Source: Kribbella steppae (GTDB lineage Bacteria > Actinomycetota > Actinomycetes > Propionibacteriales > Kribbellaceae). Taken from it: a DNA stretch of 64,000 bases. Every line of letters starts with the position of its first letter. Position 1 is the first letter of the stretch. The position numbers were made by a program, and so were the translations under genes. A model generated the notes under the pieces. The model ran no database searches, was not told the origin of the DNA, and worked only from the letters and a program-made list of their open reading frames with translations. The DNA lies in NCBI RefSeq assembly GCF_004342025.1, contig NZ_SLWN01000001.1:1-64000 (forward strand). Direction: 5' to 3'. Of this stretch, positions 9,067 to 17,656 are shown piece by piece.

Positions 9067-9777
9067 ATGACTCTGCAGGACCAGCGCGTTGTCATTCTCG
9101 GCGGTACGTCGGGGATCGGACTGGCGACCGCACAGCTCGCCGCCGATCAGGGCGCGACCGTTATCGTTGCCTCCAGCAACCCGGAGTCGGTGAAACGCGC
9201 ACTCGAATCCCTGCCCTCGTCGGCGTCCGGCAAGGCACTCGACCTGACCGACGCCGAGGCGGTCACGGCCTTCTTCGATGGCCTCGAACCCTTCGACCAT
9301 CTCGTCTTCACAGCCGGCGAATCGCTGACCTTGCTCGCGGTCGCGTCGATGGATCTGGCGCGGGCTCGTCAAGCCTTCGAGGTCAGGTACTTCGGCGCCC
9401 TCGGTGCGGTCAGTGCGGCGGCGTCCAAGATCCGTCCGGGTGGTTCCGTCGTACTGACGACCGGTGCGGCGGCCGATCGTCCCGGGCCGGGTTGGTCCGT
9501 CGCGGCCGGCATCTGCGGCGCGGTGGACTCCCTCGTCCGGGCGCTTGCTGTCGAACTCGCGCCAATCCGTGTCAACGCCGTCAAGCCCGGCATGGTTCGT
9601 ACTCCCCTGTGGTCCGACCTGGCACCGGAGGCGCTGTACGAGGAGACGGCCAAGGTCCTGCCCGTGGGCCGGGTGGGCGAGCCGTCCGACATCGCGGCCG
9701 CCTATGTCTACCTGATGGACCAGGGCTACGCGACCGGCACCATCGTCAGCGTCGATGGCGGACACGTGCTGGTGTGA
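9067..9777 (+). CDS. Short-chain dehydrogenase/reductase, atypical
   Basis: The 236-residue protein has the NAD(P)-binding GGTSGIG motif at residues ~12-18 and a C-terminal SDR ending (GTIVSVDGG). The usual catalytic YxxxK is not evident in the expected position after the GSVVLTTGA strand, where the sequence reads GPGWSVAAGICGAV. It may belong to the SDR subgroup lacking the canonical tyrosine, or use other residues. The ATG at 9067 has AAGG upstream. It is controlled, most likely, by the divergent LysR protein. Confidence 0.85.
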   Translation: MTLQDQRVVILGGTSGIGLATAQLAADQGATVIVASSNPESVKRALESLPSSASGKALDLTDAEAVTAFFDGLEPFDHLVFTAGESLTLLAVASMDLARARQAFEVRYFGALGAVSAAASKIRPGGSVVLTTGAAADRPGPGWSVAAGICGAVDSLVRALAVELAPIRVNAVKPGMVRTPLWSDLAPEALYEETAKVLPVGRVGEPSDIAAAYVYLMDQGYATGTIVSVDGGHVLV

Positions 9778-9796
9778 GCCTGGCAGAGTGGGGACC

Positions 9797-10558
9797 ATGG
9801 CACGGATTCTGGTGACTGGGTCGGCTGACGGGCTTGGTCGGATGGTGGCGGGTGAGTTGATCGGCCAAGGGCACGAGGTTGTGCTGCACGCGCGCAACGA
9901 GCGGCGCGGTGACGATGCGCTGGGTGCGTTACCGAAGGCCGCGGGCGTGCTGGTCGGTGACCTCTCGAGCATTGCGGAGACACGTGACGTGGCTCGGCAG
10001 GCGAACGAGTCCGGGCGGTTCGACGTGGTAGTCCACAATGCCGCGGTCGGCTATCAGGAATCGCGGATCGAGACCGTCGACGGGCTGGAGCATGTGTTCG
10101 CGATCAACGCCCTGGCGCCGTACCTGCTGACCGCGTTGATCGAGCGACCGGAGCGGTTGGTGTACCTGAGCTCCGGCATGCACGAGAGCGGTGACGTCGT
10201 ACTGGATGATCTCCAGTGGGTCCGGCGCCGGTGGAGCGGATCGCGGGCGTACTCGGACTCGAAGCTGCACGACGTGATCCTCGCGTTCGCGGTCGCGCGA
10301 CTGTGGCCCGGCGTACTGTCGAACGCCGTCGACCCGGGCTGGGTGGCGACGAAGATGGGCGGCCGAGGTGCGCCCGGCGATCTCAACCAGGCGCACCTCA
10401 CCCAGGTCTGGCTGGCCACGGCTCCGACCACGCCCAGCGGCGGGTACTACTACCACCTCCGCCCGCACGCGACCCACCCCGCGGCCTCGGACTCCGAGGT
10501 CCAGGGCGCATTTCTCGAGGTCTGCGGCTCGCTCACCGGGGTGCCGTTCCCCGGTTGA
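9797..10558 (+). CDS. SDR-family NAD(P)-dependent oxidoreductase
   Basis: The 253-residue protein carries TGSADGLG at residues 7-14, the structural HNAAVG motif near residue 88 and the catalytic pair YSDSK, so it is a classical SDR. It follows the atypical SDR by only 19 bp and may be in the same transcript. It resembles the retinol-dehydrogenase/WWOX-like branch that works on lipophilic alcohols, but the substrate is unknown. Its stop abuts the stop of the convergent VOC gene with no spacer. Confidence 0.85.
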   Translation: MARILVTGSADGLGRMVAGELIGQGHEVVLHARNERRGDDALGALPKAAGVLVGDLSSIAETRDVARQANESGRFDVVVHNAAVGYQESRIETVDGLEHVFAINALAPYLLTALIERPERLVYLSSGMHESGDVVLDDLQWVRRRWSGSRAYSDSKLHDVILAFAVARLWPGVLSNAVDPGWVATKMGGRGAPGDLNQAHLTQVWLATAPTTPSGGYYYHLRPHATHPAASDSEVQGAFLEVCGSLTGVPFPG

Positions 10559-10924
10559 TCATTCCTGGACGACGTACAGCGTGTTGCCGTCCTGGTCGCG
10601 GAAGGTGAACATCGGCGGGACGCCAGGCCAGGCGATCAGCTCGTCGGTGTCGACGCCCTCCGACTGCAGGTGCTTGTGCGCAGCGGTGGCATCGGGGGTG
10701 ACGAGTCGTACTCCGGTGTCGGCCGGCTGGTCGTTCGCAGCGGGCGACAGCGCAAGGTTGGTCGGAGCGCCGGGCGGGGCGACCACGATCCACCGGCCGC
10801 CGATCTCGGGCAGCGGTGCGTCCATCAACAGCTCGAACCCCAGCGTCCCGGTATAGAACGCGACCGCCCGGTCCTGGTCGCCAACCGGTACGCCGATGGT
10901 CCGAATGTCGGTGAAGTGGTTCAT
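10559..10924 (-). CDS. VOC (glyoxalase) family protein
   Basis: The 121-residue protein is a compact VOC monomer: IRTIGVPVGDQDRAVAFYTG at the N-terminus and FTFRDQDGNTLYVVQ at the C-terminus, as in PhnB/glyoxalase-like proteins. The ATG at 10924 is preceded by a strong Shine-Dalgarno, GGAGGT. That site lies inside one arm of a perfect 11-bp hairpin (see the regulatory entry), so translation may be conditional. The substrate is unknown. Confidence 0.85.
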   Translation of the reverse strand: MNHFTDIRTIGVPVGDQDRAVAFYTGTLGFELLMDAPLPEIGGRWIVVAPPGAPTNLALSPAANDQPADTGVRLVTPDATAAHKHLQSEGVDTDELIAWPGVPPMFTFRDQDGNTLYVVQE

Positions 10925-10965
10925 CTCTACCTCCAGTGGTGGGTGCTTTCACTAGGAGGTAGAGA
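10924..10965 (-). promoter_or_regulatory. Shine-Dalgarno-sequestering hairpin before the VOC gene
   Basis: In the transcript, tctctacctcc (10965-10955) can pair perfectly with ggaggtagaga (10934-10924) around a 20-nt loop. The 3' arm contains the whole Shine-Dalgarno GGAGGT and ends on the A of the start codon. The pairing is seen directly; its role in blocking ribosome access is inferred. Confidence 0.6.
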
Positions 10966-11015
10966 CCACTCCCCCGATTTCGACATCCCACCCGCGACCG
11001 GCCCCCGGACAACCA

Positions 11016-11054
11016 GAAGCCCCGGACGGCCATGCAGCGGCTGTCCGGGGCTTC
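11016..11054 (-). terminator. Terminator hairpin of the DUF3352 gene
   Basis: A perfect 12-bp stem (gaagccccggac with gtccggggcttc) closes a 15-nt loop, 13 bp beyond the stop codon of the DUF3352 gene. It is the strongest hairpin nearby and can also act on plus-strand transcripts. There is no T-tract. Confidence 0.65.
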
Positions 11055-11067
11055 TTCGGCAGAACTA

Positions 11068-12993
11068 CTACTTTGCGACGACTCGGAGGCCGAATTCGGC
11101 CTTGCCGTCGCCGGTGGAGCGGACGACGAAACCGCCGGAGCGCAGGGCCGCCAGGTCCTTGTCGGAGCTGAACTTCTTGCTCAGGGAGCCGGCTGCCTCG
11201 AAGTCGATGTAGCCGATCGTCACCGCGCCCTTGGTGTCGGGCAGGGCCTGCTTGAAGTTCTCGGTCCCGCCGAGGTTGCCGCCCTTCAGCACCTGCTCGG
11301 CGTACGACTGGTCGGTGGCGATCACCAGCGAGTCGTCGTCCTTGGCCCTCTCGATCGGGATGTTGGCCGACGACTCCTTGCGCAGCAGGGTGGTCAGCTT
11401 CTCCACGACGGGCTCGGCCTTGGCCGGGTCGGTCTCCATCCGGGCCGCGATCTTCGGGCCGTTGCCGGCGTCCTTGTCGATGGCGACGGCCAGGTTCTTG
11501 CCCAGCAGGCTCTTCAGGTCGTCGGGCAGGGTCAGCCCGGTCTCTTCCTTGAACTCCTCGGTCAGCTCCTGGATGTTGCTGTTCGAGGCCTTCTCGAGCT
11601 GCTTCCACATCGTGTCGATCAGGCTCTCGCCGCCGGACACCGCGATCGCACCGGCCGTCGTGTCGGGCAGCTGCCCGATCAGCTCACCGGCGTCGGCCCC
11701 GTCGACCTTGACGCTCTGGTCACCGTGGGCGATGCCCTTCAGCTCGACGTACGACGAGTCGAACCGCAGCGCGGCCGCCATCGTCGCGTCCGAGATGCCG
11801 GCCAACTGCTCCGACTGCACCTTGCCCGAGATGTCGGCGATGCCCTTCATGTCGGCCCAGACCGAGGCGAAACCCTGCTCGCCGAGGGCGTCCATGTCCG
11901 CGCTGAACTTTGCGTTCTTCTCCAGCGGGTTGTCCTTGCTGGTGGCAACGGCCTGGTCGACGGTCGCCTGGTCGTCGGCGAGCAGCACGTAACCGTTGCT
12001 GAACGCGCGACCGGGCTTCTTGTCCTCCTTGGCCATCAGCTTGTCGAGGCCCTTGGCGGCGTCGCCCTCGTTCTTCACCTCGACGGCGACCACCATGGTC
12101 GGCTCGTCCTTGCCGTCGGCGGCCGGCAGCACGGCCAGGCCGGCGCGTTCGCCGAGCCACGGCTTGATGTCCTGGTCGTAGTTCACGTCGGCCAGATCGT
12201 CACCGGCGTACTTCTTGATGCTCTCGAAGAGCTTCTGCCGCAGGTCGTCGTTCTCGCCGGTCAGGCCGAGGTTCTCCTTGACCGAGGGGAACTTGAGCAT
12301 GAACCGGATCGCGGCGACCTTCTGGCCGGCCGACGGGTTCAGGTCGACGCGGGCGTAGGCGACCGCGTTCCCCGGCAGCACCGCGGCCGGCTGCTTGCCG
12401 CCGTTGAGCTTGCCGTAGGCAAAGATGCCGCCGCTGGCGACGACCAGCACCATGGCCAGCGCCGCGATCATCGGGATCAGCTTGCCGCGCTTCTTCTTCG
12501 GCTCCGGCTGCCACTGGTGCTGTCCCGGACCGAACCCGGGCCCCTGCGGCGGCTGTCCACCGACGTGCATCTGCTCGTACGACGCCTGCCCGCCGGGCTG
12601 GCCGTACTGCTGCGGGCCGGGCTGGCCCTGCTGACCGGGCTGCCCGTACGACGGTGCACCAGGCTGACCGTACTGCGGCCCACCCTGCTGGTACTGCGGC
12701 TGCTGCGGGCCAGGCCGACCGTACTGCCCAGGCTGCTGCTGTCCAGGCTGGCCGTACTGCGGCGGGCCAGGCTGTCCGTACTGCGGCTGCCCCTGGGGCG
12801 CCGGACCAGGACGGCCCTGCTGCGGGCGGTCCGCGGACCCCTGCTGCGGCCACGGGCCCTGCTGGTTGCCCTGGGCACTCATAGGCGGACGCTGTGCGCC
12901 CGGCCCCTGCTGGCCGCCGTACTGGTTCGGGTTGTTCTGCGGAGCGCCGGCACCCGGATACTGCGGGTTGGGCGGGGTGTTCTGGTCGGACAT
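11068..12993 (-). CDS. DUF3352-type membrane-anchored protein with P/G/Q-rich N-terminus
   Basis: The 641-residue protein has three parts: a disordered cytoplasmic N-terminus (~165 residues) of repeated G-Q-P-Q-Y-type motifs, one transmembrane helix (IPMIAALAMVLVVASGGIFAY), and a ~450-residue extracellular region. The outer region resembles DUF3352 proteins of actinobacteria (ADLVDVNYDQDIKPWLGERA-like block; paired repeats). Function is not established for the family. The ATG at 12993 has GGGAG 5 nt upstream and is preferred to the start ten codons earlier. A ccagtgg/ccactgg palindrome sits at 13011-13030 in the promoter region. Confidence 0.75.
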   Translation of the reverse strand: MSDQNTPPNPQYPGAGAPQNNPNQYGGQQGPGAQRPPMSAQGNQQGPWPQQGSADRPQQGRPGPAPQGQPQYGQPGPPQYGQPGQQQPGQYGRPGPQQPQYQQGGPQYGQPGAPSYGQPGQQGQPGPQQYGQPGGQASYEQMHVGGQPPQGPGFGPGQHQWQPEPKKKRGKLIPMIAALAMVLVVASGGIFAYGKLNGGKQPAAVLPGNAVAYARVDLNPSAGQKVAAIRFMLKFPSVKENLGLTGENDDLRQKLFESIKKYAGDDLADVNYDQDIKPWLGERAGLAVLPAADGKDEPTMVVAVEVKNEGDAAKGLDKLMAKEDKKPGRAFSNGYVLLADDQATVDQAVATSKDNPLEKNAKFSADMDALGEQGFASVWADMKGIADISGKVQSEQLAGISDATMAAALRFDSSYVELKGIAHGDQSVKVDGADAGELIGQLPDTTAGAIAVSGGESLIDTMWKQLEKASNSNIQELTEEFKEETGLTLPDDLKSLLGKNLAVAIDKDAGNGPKIAARMETDPAKAEPVVEKLTTLLRKESSANIPIERAKDDDSLVIATDQSYAEQVLKGGNLGGTENFKQALPDTKGAVTIGYIDFEAAGSLSKKFSSDKDLAALRSGGFVVRSTGDGKAEFGLRVVAK

Positions 12994-13068
12994 ATGCTCC
13001 CTCACGTGGTCCAGTGGCCTCACCCACTGGCTGGGTCGTCTCTGGTGATCCCGACCCGACCAGACAGG

Positions 13069-13707
13069 CTAGTGCACCTGCGGCGAGGTCTCTGACGCGC
13101 CAGGTTGCGATGTGGTTGCAACCGGTTCGGAGCGCCAGGTGGCGGCGGCGATGATCGCAGCCGCCAGCGCCGCACCGACCAACCATGCCGCAGCAGGGGT
13201 CCACGTATGCAGTTCGAGCGGCGCCGCGACCAGATCTCCCGGCTTGGCCGCCTCCAGCCGGGGCTGGATCGGGTCATGGCCGAGCAGCATGCCGACGCCC
13301 CACGCGACGCCGGAGCCGAGCGCCGCGCCGAGCGCCACGATCGCGACCGACCACGGACCGTAGTTCCGTAGCCACCAGAACAGTGCACCGCCGAGCACGA
13401 GCGCGGTGATGAAGCCGATCGCGGTGAAGGTGCCGTCCGGCCCGAAGATCCGGGTCATCTGCTCTTCGCCCAGCGCGCCGCCGTTCTCGTCCACGGTGTA
13501 CTGCGCCAGCGGCGAGAACTGCTGCCACGCCCATCCGGCCACCACGCCGGCGACCAGGAACACGATCGCGGTGACCGCGATCGCCTTCGCCCACGGCATC
13601 GCCGGCTCCGGCGGAGGCGGCGTACCGAACGGAACCCCCGACGGCGGGGGCAGGTACGGCGAAGGCTGGTCAGACTGAGGTTGCGTCACCTCGACAGTGT
13701 GCCGCAC
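13069..13707 (-). CDS. Four-helix membrane protein (DUF2567-like)
   Basis: The 212-residue protein starts with a proline-rich cytoplasmic leader and then has four hydrophobic segments (AVTAIVFLVAGVVAGWAW; FITALVLGGALFWWL; SVAIVALGAALGSGVAWGVG; AAWLVGAALAAAIIAA). The layout resembles actinobacterial DUF2567 proteins of unknown role; I am not certain of the family. The GTG at 13707 has GGGGGA about 5 nt upstream that overlaps the end of dnaE, so it is probably translated from the dnaE message. Confidence 0.7.
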   Translation of the reverse strand: MRHTVEVTQPQSDQPSPYLPPPSGVPFGTPPPPEPAMPWAKAIAVTAIVFLVAGVVAGWAWQQFSPLAQYTVDENGGALGEEQMTRIFGPDGTFTAIGFITALVLGGALFWWLRNYGPWSVAIVALGAALGSGVAWGVGMLLGHDPIQPRLEAAKPGDLVAAPLELHTWTPAAAWLVGAALAAAIIAAATWRSEPVATTSQPGASETSPQVH

Positions 13708-13722
13708 AGATTCCCCCAGGCC

Positions 13723-16700
13723 TCAACTGGCCAGGCAGGAAGGACCGAGCAGCGCCTTCAGGTCCGCCATCAGCGACGACGTCGGAGTGACCCGGAACCG
13801 GTCGCCGATCCGCATCACCGTCGTCTTCTGCCGGGCCTGCAAGCGCAGTTGCACCTCGGTCATCCCCGGATGCGACTGCAGCACGTCCCGCAGCTGCTCG
13901 ACCAGTGGCGGCGTACAGCGGTTCACCGGCATCGTGATGACCACCGGTCCGCTCGGGCCCTCGGTCAGGTCCGGCACGATCACCTCGGAGCCGCTCAGCT
14001 CGAGCCGGTCCTCGCGCCGGCGGACCCGGCCCTTCATCAGGATGATCGCGTCGTTGCTCAGCAGGTGTGCGTGCAACTGGTACGCCGAGGAGAACATCAT
14101 CACCTCGATCGAACCTTCCAGGTCCTCGATGGTGACGATCGCGTAGATGTCGCCGCGCTTGTTCACCTTCCGCTGCACCGCGGTGACCAGACCGCCGATG
14201 GTCACCTGGCTGCCGTCCGGCCGGTCCTCGTCGGCGAGCAGTTGACCGATCGTGCAGTCGCTGCCGTTGGTGAGCACGTGCTCGACACCGAACAGCGGGT
14301 GGTCGGAGACATAGAGCCCCAGCATGTCCCGCTCGTGCGCGAGTTTGGTCGCCTTGTCCCACTCCTCGATCTCCGGGACGGTGACGGTGAGCCGGCTGTT
14401 GCCCTCTCCCTCGTCCGCGTCGTCGTCGCCCATCGAGAAGAGGTCGAACTGGCCGTGCGCCTCGTTCCGCTTCAGGTCGATCGCCTCGTCGACGGCCTGC
14501 TCGTGCACCGCGACGACCGCGCGCCGGGCGTGGCTCATCGAGTCGAACGAACCGGCCTTGGCCAGCGACTCGATCACCCGCTTGTTGCAGACCGGCAGCG
14601 ACACCTTGTCGATGAAGTCGACGAAGTCGGTGAACCGGCCCTTCTCCTCGCGGGCCGCGACGATCTCGGCCACCACGTTGACGCCGACGTTGCGGATCGC
14701 GGACAGGCCGAAACGGATGTCGGTGCCGACCGGGGTGAAGTTCGAGTCCGACTCGTTCACGTCCGGCGGCAGCACCTTGATGCCCATCCGGCGGCACTCG
14801 TTCAGGTAGATGGCCATCTTGTCCTTGTCGTCCTTCACCGACGTCAGGACGGCGGCCATGTACTCCGCCGGGTAGTTCGCCTTGAGGTACGCCGTCCAGT
14901 ACGAGACCAGCCCGTACGCCGCCGAGTGCGCCTTGTTGAACGCGTAGTCGGAGAACGGGACCAGCACGTCCCAGAGCGCCTTGATCGACGCGTCGGAGAA
15001 GCCGTTCGCCTTCATCCCCTCGGAGAAGCCGACGTACTCCGCGTCCAGCACCTCGCGCTTCTTCTTGCCCATCGCGCGGCGGAGCAGATCCGCTTTGCCG
15101 AGCGTGTACCCGCCGAGCTGCTGCGCGATCGCCATCACCTGCTCCTGGTAGACGATCAGACCGTAGGTCGTCCCCAGGATCGGTTCGAGCGCGACCGCGA
15201 GCTCGTCGTGCGGGTAGCTGATCTCCTGCTGCTTGTTCTTGCGCAGGGCGTAGTTGGTGTGGCTGTTCGCACCCATCGGGCCGGGCCGGTAGAGCGCGCC
15301 GACGGCGGAGATGTCCTCGAAGTTGTCCGGCTTCATCAGCCGCAGCAGCGCCCGCATCGGGCCGCCGTCGAACTGGAACACGCCGAGGGTGTCACCGCGG
15401 CCGAGCAGCTCGAAGGTCGGGCCGTCGTCCAGGGACTTGGCCAGCTCGTCCAGGTCCAGCGTGATCCCGCGGCTGGCCTCGACGTTCTTGACCGCGTCGT
15501 CCATGATCGTCAGGTTGCGCAGGCCCAGGAAGTCCATCTTGACCAGGCCGAGCGTCTCGCAGCTCGGGTAGTCGAACTGGGTGATGACCTGGCCGTCCTG
15601 CTCGCGGCGCATGATCGGGATCAGCTCGATCAGCGGCTCGCTGGACATGATCACGCCGGCCGCGTGCACACCCCACTGACGCTTCAGGTTCTCCAGGCCG
15701 CGGGCGGTGTCGACGATCTTGCGGACGTCCTGGTCGGACTCGTACAGCTGCCGGAACTCGCCGGCCTCGGAGTACCGCTTGTGGCTGGAGTCGAAGATAC
15801 CGGACAGCGGGATGTCCTTGCCCATCACCGACGGCGGCATCGCCTTGGTGATCCGGTCGCCCATCGCGAACGGGTAGTCCAGCACCCGGCCGGCGTCCTT
15901 GATCGCCTGCTTGGCCTTGATGGTGCCGTAGGTGACGATCATCGCGACCCGGTCGTCGCCGTACTTCTCGGTGACGTAGCGGATCACCTCGGGGCGGCGG
16001 CGGTCGTCGAAGTCGATGTCGAAGTCGGGCATCGACATACGTTCGGGGTTCAGGAACCGCTCGAAGATCAGACCGTGCTGGAGCGGGTCGAGGTCGGTGA
16101 TCCGCATCGCGTACGCACACATCGAACCGGCACCGGAACCACGGCCCGGACCGACCCGGATGCCGTGCTCCTTGGCCCAGTTGATGAAGTCGGCGACGAC
16201 GAGGAAGTAGCCGGCGTACCCCTTCGAGGTGATGACCTCGATCTCGTACTCGGCCTGCTTGCGGACCTGGTCCGGGATGCCTTCGGGGTACCGCTTGTGC
16301 AGGCCGGTCTCGACCTCGGCGACGAACCAGGACTCCTCGTTGTGACCGTCGGGGCAGGGGAACCGGGGCATGAACCGGCCCTCGCCCTCGGTGAAGCTGA
16401 CATCGCACTGCTCGGCGATCAGCAGCGTGTTGTCACACGCCTCCGGCAGCTCCTTCCACACCTCGCGCATCTCGGCCGCGGTCTTGACGTAGAACTCGTT
16501 CGCGTCGAACTTGAACCGGTTCGGGTCGGACAGCGTCGAGCCGGACTGGACGCACAGCAGCGCGGCGTGCGCGGTGGAGTCCTCGGGCTTGGTGTAGTGC
16601 AGGTCGTTGGTGGCCACCAGCGGCAGGTCGAGCTCGCGGGCCAGCTTGAGCAGGTCCTTCTGGATGTTCCGCTCGATGCCGAGGCCGTGGTCCATCAGCT

Positions 16701-17271
16701 CGCAGTAGAAGTTCTCCTTGCCGAAGATGTCGCGGAACTCCGCGGCCGCCTCGACAGCCTCCTTGTACTGCCCGAGCCGCAGCCGGGTCTGCACCTCGCC
16801 GGACGGGCAGCCCGTGGTCGCGATCAGGCCCTGGCCGTAGGTGTTCAGCAGCTCGCGGTCCATCCGGGGCTTGAAGTAGTAGCCCTCGAGACTGGCCAGC
16901 GAGCTCATCTTGAACAGGTTGTGCATACCGGACGTGTTCTTGGCCAGCAGCGTCATGTGCGTGTAGGCACCGCTACCGGACACGTCGTCGCGGCCCGAGT
17001 TCGCATCGCCCCACTTGACCCGCTTCCGCTCGCTGCGGTGCGTGTGCGGGGTCAGGTACGCCTCGACGCCGATGATCGGCTTGACGTCGTACTTCTTCGC
17101 CGTCTTCCAGAACTCGTACGCCCCGAACACGTAGCCGTGGTCGGTGGTGGCGATCGCCGGCATGCCCATTTCCTGGGCTGTTTTGAACAACTCGTCGATC
17201 CGCGCGGCGCCGTCCAGCATGGAGTACTCGGTGTGCACGTGTAGATGCACGAAACTGTCGCTGGACGCCAT
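13723..17271 (-). CDS. dnaE: DNA polymerase III alpha subunit
   Basis: DnaE is the replicative polymerase. The 1182-residue protein is full length: an N-terminal PHP domain (HLHVHTEYSMLDGA, residues ~8-21; later TTDHGY), the C-family polymerase core with the catalytic aspartates in PDFDIDFDD and the GPGRGSGAGS motif upstream, a helix-hairpin-helix region, an OB-fold (VTIGGLVTAVQRKVNKRGDIYAIVTIED lies in this segment, shown here only as VTIGGLVTAV) and a short C-terminal domain. It is the DnaE1 type by length. GGGAGG precedes the ATG at 17271 by about 10 nt. Confidence 0.97.
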   Translation of the reverse strand: MASSDSFVHLHVHTEYSMLDGAARIDELFKTAQEMGMPAIATTDHGYVFGAYEFWKTAKKYDVKPIIGVEAYLTPHTHRSERKRVKWGDANSGRDDVSGSGAYTHMTLLAKNTSGMHNLFKMSSLASLEGYYFKPRMDRELLNTYGQGLIATTGCPSGEVQTRLRLGQYKEAVEAAAEFRDIFGKENFYCELMDHGLGIERNIQKDLLKLARELDLPLVATNDLHYTKPEDSTAHAALLCVQSGSTLSDPNRFKFDANEFYVKTAAEMREVWKELPEACDNTLLIAEQCDVSFTEGEGRFMPRFPCPDGHNEESWFVAEVETGLHKRYPEGIPDQVRKQAEYEIEVITSKGYAGYFLVVADFINWAKEHGIRVGPGRGSGAGSMCAYAMRITDLDPLQHGLIFERFLNPERMSMPDFDIDFDDRRRPEVIRYVTEKYGDDRVAMIVTYGTIKAKQAIKDAGRVLDYPFAMGDRITKAMPPSVMGKDIPLSGIFDSSHKRYSEAGEFRQLYESDQDVRKIVDTARGLENLKRQWGVHAAGVIMSSEPLIELIPIMRREQDGQVITQFDYPSCETLGLVKMDFLGLRNLTIMDDAVKNVEASRGITLDLDELAKSLDDGPTFELLGRGDTLGVFQFDGGPMRALLRLMKPDNFEDISAVGALYRPGPMGANSHTNYALRKNKQQEISYPHDELAVALEPILGTTYGLIVYQEQVMAIAQQLGGYTLGKADLLRRAMGKKKREVLDAEYVGFSEGMKANGFSDASIKALWDVLVPFSDYAFNKAHSAAYGLVSYWTAYLKANYPAEYMAAVLTSVKDDKDKMAIYLNECRRMGIKVLPPDVNESDSNFTPVGTDIRFGLSAIRNVGVNVVAEIVAAREEKGRFTDFVDFIDKVSLPVCNKRVIESLAKAGSFDSMSHARRAVVAVHEQAVDEAIDLKRNEAHGQFDLFSMGDDDADEGEGNSRLTVTVPEIEEWDKATKLAHERDMLGLYVSDHPLFGVEHVLTNGSDCTIGQLLADEDRPDGSQVTIGGLVTAVQRKVNKRGDIYAIVTIEDLEGSIEVMMFSSAYQLHAHLLSNDAIILMKGRVRRREDRLELSGSEVIVPDLTEGPSGPVVITMPVNRCTPPLVEQLRDVLQSHPGMTEVQLRLQARQKTTVMRIGDRFRVTPTSSLMADLKALLGPSCLAS

Positions 17272-17456
17272 GTCTGCGCAGACCTCCCAGGGCGTGAGTG
17301 TGGGTGACTGCAGCAGCCTAATCGGGCCCGCCGACAGTTCTTCACCGGCTCACCGGGAGCAGCCTCCGCTGCCCGATATCCGGGCGTGGACCGCACCAGA
17401 ACAACACCAGTTCTCGCCATGCCCCGCCGGCCGCGGCAGCCCGCCGGCGGGGCAGG

Positions 17457-17499
17457 CGCTCCATCCTTCCCGGCCGGAGGGAGCGGTAAGGATGGAGCG
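17457..17499 (-). terminator. Hairpin after the glucosidase/small-peptide operon
   Basis: A perfect 12-bp stem (cgctccatcctt with aaggatggagcg) encloses a 19-nt GC-rich loop in the 292-bp gap between dnaE and the small peptide gene. It lies 65 bp beyond the peptide's stop codon and is the natural terminator of the operon running leftwards. The rest of this gap shows no coding potential and should hold the dnaE promoter. Confidence 0.6.
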
Positions 17500-17563
17500 G
17501 CCGACCTGGCGCCGAGCAGGGGACTCAGGACGCCAGGTCAGCCGGTCTAGGGGGTCGCCGGCA

Positions 17564-17656
17564 TCAGCGGTCCCTCAGGTCGCGCGCCACGTCGCGCACC
17601 ATCAGGATCGCGAGCACACCGGTGATGATCATGAGAATCCACATGCTCGTGATCAC
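17564..17656 (-). CDS. 30-residue single-span membrane peptide coupled to the glucosidase
   Basis: A short frame begins with GTG at 17656 inside the glucosidase stop (GTGA overlap) and ends at 17564. It encodes a hydrophobic span (MWILMIITGVLAILMV) followed by a charged tail (RDVARDLRDR), the composition of a small inner-membrane protein with its C-terminus in the cytoplasm. The translational coupling and amphipathic design argue that it is real. An ATG four codons in is an alternative start. Nothing is known of its role; it could tether or modulate a sugar-uptake component. Confidence 0.55.
   Translation of the reverse strand: MITSMWILMIITGVLAILMVRDVARDLRDR

Noticed and set aside
13681..17244. 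An open frame of nearly 1,200 codons on the plus strand opposite dnaE
   Set aside because: It is the antisense shadow of a certain gene. The composition (Arg, Val, Leu, His, Asp, Gly) is typical of the complementary frame in GC-rich genes and no motif is present. Similar long shadows opposite ilvD, recQ, ileS and ftsI were left out for the same reason.
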